Assembly (NCBI GenBank): GCA_050010255.1
Contig: JBEKLJ010000066.1
Coordinates: 1 to 15,828, forward strand
DNA from: JBEKLJ01 sp050010255
Lineage (GTDB): Bacteria; Acidobacteriota; Terriglobia; Bryobacterales; Bryobacteraceae
Length of the DNA stretch: 15,828 bases
Reading direction: 5' to 3'
The position numbers were made by a program, and so were the translations under genes. Positions 13,728-15,828 of this stretch are shown piece after piece. The notes under the pieces were generated by a model. It saw nothing but the letters and a program-made list of their open reading frames with translations, was not told the origin of the DNA and did not search any database. Numbering within the stretch: the first letter of the stretch is position 1; every line of letters starts with the position of its first letter.

Positions 13728-14816
13728 CTACTCGTAAGGGATGCGCTGAGCGTCCAGGAGGCCCTTGATGTACCCGATGGCGAACAGCCGGCCGAGCATG
13801 GTATAGCCGGGCGTGTCGTTCGCCTCGCCTTCCATGGCCGGCACGTGGTCCGGCCGCATGGGGCCGTCGAAGCCGGACTCGTAGTAGACCTTGAGCATCC
13901 GCGCCATGTCCGTGGGGCCGTTGTCGTGGAACGTCTCGCGATAATGCTCGCGAGTGCCCGTCACGTCGCGGAAGTGCACGAAGAAGATCTTCTTCTGCCC
14001 GCACCACTCGCGGGCCAGGGCTTCAATATCCTCGCCCATCAGCTTGAAATTGGCCTGGCAGAACGTGACGCCGTTGATCGGGCTGGGCACGAGGCTCATG
14101 ACGCGGCGGTAGCTGGCGGCGCTGATGAGGATGCGCGCGATGCCGCGCAGGGGCGAGATTGGCGGATCGTCGGGATGCAGCGCCATTTTGACTCCGGCCT
14201 TCTCGGCCACGGGGATCACGGCCTTGAGGAAGTACTCGATGTTGCTCCACATCTTTTCCTCGCTGACCTCGCCCCACTCGGTCAGGCCCTGGGCCTGTGC
14301 CGCCCGGTAGTCGAACTCGCTCACGAGCGCGCCGCCGCGCTCCGGGACGTCGGTGCGCGTGCGGCTCCAGCCCAGGCCGGCCATGAAGTTGTAACAGACC
14401 ATGGGAATCCCCACCTTGGCGAGCGCCTCGATGGCGGCGCGGTAGTTCTCGATCTCCTCGTCCCGGCCAGACAGGCCCAGCTTGATCTTCTCGGCGGGCA
14501 CCGGATGGCTCTCGACGCCGGCGATGGTGAGGCCCGCGTCCTGAAACTCCGTTTTGATCCGCGCCAGCGCTTCCGGGTAGCGGTCGCGCGGCACTTGGGC
14601 GAGCGCACCGGTAACGCCGACGATGGCATGGTTGACACCCACCTGCCGGATCAGCCTGAACACCGATGCTTGGCCGGGCCCCAACATTTCCGCGAGCTTG
14701 ATACCCGCGCGGCCACGTGTGGCCGGCCTGTCGGGCGGCAGCGCCGCCACGACACCGGACGCCATCCCCGCACCGGCCAGCATGGCCAGCGAATCCCGGC
14801 GTGTTATTCCGCTCAT
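13728..14816 (-). CDS. Mannonate dehydratase family TIM-barrel protein with Tat-type signal
   Basis: The 362-residue product matches UxuA/ManD-type mannonate dehydratases: ALHPDDPP (212-219), GVTFCQANFKLMGEDI (249-264), KKIFFVHFRDV (275-285) and MRPDHVPAMEGE (320-331). The likely metal ligands H214, C253, H281 and D323 are all present. The known reaction converts D-mannonate to 2-keto-3-deoxygluconate. Unusually, the N-terminus reads TRRDSLAMLAGAGMAS, a twin-arginine motif followed by a hydrophobic stretch, suggesting export; classical UxuA is cytoplasmic. ATG 14816 has GGGAGG about 6 nt upstream, which fixes the start and keeps the Tat motif at the N-terminus. It is divergent from nuoC and is followed by a kinase-gene remnant. 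It could be a related dehydratase or isomerase acting on another sugar acid. Confidence 0.85.
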   Translation of the reverse strand: MSGITRRDSLAMLAGAGMASGVVAALPPDRPATRGRAGIKLAEMLGPGQASVFRLIRQVGVNHAIVGVTGALAQVPRDRYPEALARIKTEFQDAGLTIAGVESHPVPAEKIKLGLSGRDEEIENYRAAIEALAKVGIPMVCYNFMAGLGWSRTRTDVPERGGALVSEFDYRAAQAQGLTEWGEVSEEKMWSNIEYFLKAVIPVAEKAGVKMALHPDDPPISPLRGIARILISAASYRRVMSLVPSPINGVTFCQANFKLMGEDIEALAREWCGQKKIFFVHFRDVTGTREHYRETFHDNGPTDMARMLKVYYESGFDGPMRPDHVPAMEGEANDTPGYTMLGRLFAIGYIKGLLDAQRIPYE

Positions 14817-14944
14817 GGTCACCTCCCGTACGGCCCGATGGACGATGCTACCATTCCGACGGCACGCCGGGCGTGCCTGCGCAGAGCGCGCAAACCGCCG
14901 GTGCATTGTTGCGCACGGCTATGAGGGGCTGTCATCCTTTCAAA

Positions 14945-14974
14945 TTGATAGCCGAGCTGAGCGTGTGCTACGTT
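14945..14974 (+). promoter_or_regulatory. Candidate promoter for the nuoC-nuoD operon
   Basis: TTGATA (14945-14950, 5/6) and TACGTT (14969-14974) are 18 nt apart, with TG-C just before the -10 (extended -10). The start would be near 14981, about 22 nt ahead of the nuoC ATG. The RBS GGAG is at 14994-14997. A promoter here supports nuoC as the first gene of its unit. Confidence 0.45.
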
Positions 14975-15002
14975 GGTGGTCTCCGCACCATCTGGAGTAT
15001 CC

Positions 15003-15611
15003 ATGCCTGAGGAAACAGAGCCGGAGGGCAAGCCTGCGCAGCCTGCCCCACCGGCCGGTCCAAAACCCCCTGCCGCACCTCCCGCACCCAAGCCTCCGGC
15101 CACCATGGCCGCCACGCCGTGGGAGGGCGAGCTGCCGCAGAGGCTCAAGGGCCGGTTCGGCGAGGAGATCCTCGAGTCTTCGGTTTACCTGGGGCAGAGC
15201 TTCCTGGTGGCCAGGCCCGAGGCCATCGTTCCGATCCTTCAGTTTCTGAAGCTTGAGGCGGACTTCGACTACCTGGTGGACGTCACAGCCGTGGATTGGC
15301 CCAAACTGCCCGAGCGGTTCGAGCTGGTCTATATCCTTTACAGCTTCGCTCGCAACCAGCGGATCCGGATCAAGACGCGCATCCCGGATGGCTACCAGCC
15401 CCAAACGGCAACCGGCGTGCACCTGACAGCCAACTGGCTCGAGCGGGAGGTGTTCGACATGTTCGGCATCGAGTTCGCCGGCCACCCGGACATGCGGCGC
15501 ATCCTGCTGCCGGAGGACTGGGAGGGGCACCCGCTGCGGAAGGACAAGCCGATCACCGACATGGACAACCGCTGGGTCCGCGAGCACTTGGGCATCGAGA
15601 GCGGTCAATAG
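15003..15611 (+). CDS. nuoC: NADH-quinone oxidoreductase subunit C (30 kDa subunit)
   Basis: The 202-residue product is the NuoC/NDUFS3 subunit of Complex I, part of the peripheral arm that carries electrons to quinone. The signature block EREVFDMFGIEFAGHPDMRR, followed by ILLPEDWEGHPLRKD, is intact (about 148-181). The centre has DYLVDVTAVDWP. Residues 1-38 form a Pro/Ala/Lys-rich, low-complexity extension not seen in typical NuoC. ATG 15003 has GGAG at 14994-14997 (5-nt spacing), preferred over an upstream TTG at 14973 that sits inside the candidate promoter. nuoA and nuoB, which normally precede it, are absent; the upstream gene is on the other strand. nuoD follows after 3 nt. Confidence 0.95.
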   Translation: MPEETEPEGKPAQPAPPAGPKPPAAPPAPKPPATMAATPWEGELPQRLKGRFGEEILESSVYLGQSFLVARPEAIVPILQFLKLEADFDYLVDVTAVDWPKLPERFELVYILYSFARNQRIRIKTRIPDGYQPQTATGVHLTANWLEREVFDMFGIEFAGHPDMRRILLPEDWEGHPLRKDKPITDMDNRWVREHLGIESGQ

Positions 15612-15614
15612 GAC

Positions 15615-15828
15615 ATGGAAATCCAGGGATCTCCGGAAGAACGCGTCACACCCCCGGGAGGCGCCGCTTCCGCGCCACCGGCGCCCAGCGACGCGGTCAC
15701 GGACGCGACTTTTCTCGATTCCACCGAGCTGGTCCTGAACATGGGGCCGCAGCACCCTTCCACGCACGGGGTGCTGCGGGTGATTTTGAAGCTGGATGGC
15801 GAGAAGGTGCTGGGGACCGAGTGCGTGG
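15615..15828 (+). CDS. nuoD: NADH-quinone oxidoreductase subunit D, N-terminal part (cut by window edge)
   Basis: Seventy-one codons are present and the gene continues beyond the window. The product starts MEIQGSPEERVTPPGG, then a Pro/Ala/Asp-rich stretch, then LVLNMGPQHPSTHGVLRVIL (about 39-58) and KLDGE. This is the diagnostic N-terminus of NuoD/NDUFS2, the 49 kDa subunit that lines the quinone site. The His pair in GPQHPSTHG is conserved and contacts the quinone head region in known structures. The ATG lies 3 nt after the nuoC stop with AGGA just upstream, so the two genes are coupled. Like NuoC, it has a longer, Pro/Ala-rich N-terminal extension (about 37 residues before the conserved core). 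Confidence 0.95.
   Translation, partial: MEIQGSPEERVTPPGGAASAPPAPSDAVTDATFLDSTELVLNMGPQHPSTHGVLRVILKLDGEKVLGTECV

Noticed and set aside
13528..14007. Long N-terminal extension of Memo-AMMECR1
   Set aside because: It is a low-complexity shadow of the mannonate dehydratase gene; the true start has a strong ribosome-binding site and its own promoter at 13553-13580.
14940..15767. 275-codon minus-strand ORF opposite nuoC and nuoD
   Set aside because: Antisense to two unmistakable Complex I genes and without recognisable motifs.

Overview
The window looks like chromosomal DNA of a GC-rich, Gram-negative-type bacterium, most likely an Acidobacteriota member of the Solibacter/Bryobacterales kind. 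This is an inference from gene content. It carries split F-type ATPase and Nuo operons, a TonB-dependent receptor with a carboxypeptidase-regulatory-like domain, a PEP-CTERM protein, a Tat-type mannonate dehydratase, an ECF sigma/anti-sigma pair and a Memo-AMMECR1 fusion. No rRNA, tRNA, CRISPR array, integrase or transposase was found.

Layout. (1) Positions 1-1856, minus strand: an ATP synthase operon in transcription order atpF' (b'), atpF (b), atpH (delta), atpA (alpha, cut by the window edge), with a candidate promoter upstream of b'. The membrane a and c subunits are not here. (2) 2070-2858, plus: an exported DUF4097-type protein with seven TGDG-like repeats. (3) 6077-2978, minus: thrS followed after 4 nt by a GT21-like membrane glycosyltransferase. 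(4) 6078-6649: a gene-free stretch. (5) 6650-7315, plus: a PEP-CTERM surface protein. (6) 7402-7518: a cluster of palindromes between convergent genes, including an unusually symmetric 64-nt one. (7) 11079-7543, minus: a secreted GH27 alpha-galactosidase followed by a TonB-dependent receptor, probably one transcript for galactoside use. (8) 11198-12059, plus: an ECF sigma factor overlapping a small soluble zinc-binding anti-sigma factor. (9) 13527-12100, minus: a 475-residue Memo-AMMECR1 fusion with a good promoter. (10) 14816-13728, minus: a Tat-type mannonate dehydratase, followed 3 nt later by what looks like the surviving first codons of a PfkB sugar kinase gene. (11) 15003-15828, plus: nuoC and the start of nuoD, apparently the head of a Complex I operon that lacks nuoA and nuoB here.

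Functionally the window mixes energy metabolism (ATP synthase, Complex I), translation (ThrRS), envelope and surface biology (glycosyltransferase, DUF4097, PEP-CTERM), plant-type sugar use (alpha-galactosidase, TonB receptor, mannonate dehydratase) and regulation (ECF sigma pair). Several start codons were reassigned from ribosome-binding-site position: the TonB receptor (ATG at 9861), the galactosidase (11079), Memo-AMMECR1 (13527), mannonate dehydratase (14816) and nuoC (15003). No single, clearly new multi-gene system was found. The best leads are the PfkB remnant, the palindrome cluster, the orphan Memo-AMMECR1 fusion, the Tat-type mannonate dehydratase and the split, Pro/Ala-extended nuo genes.
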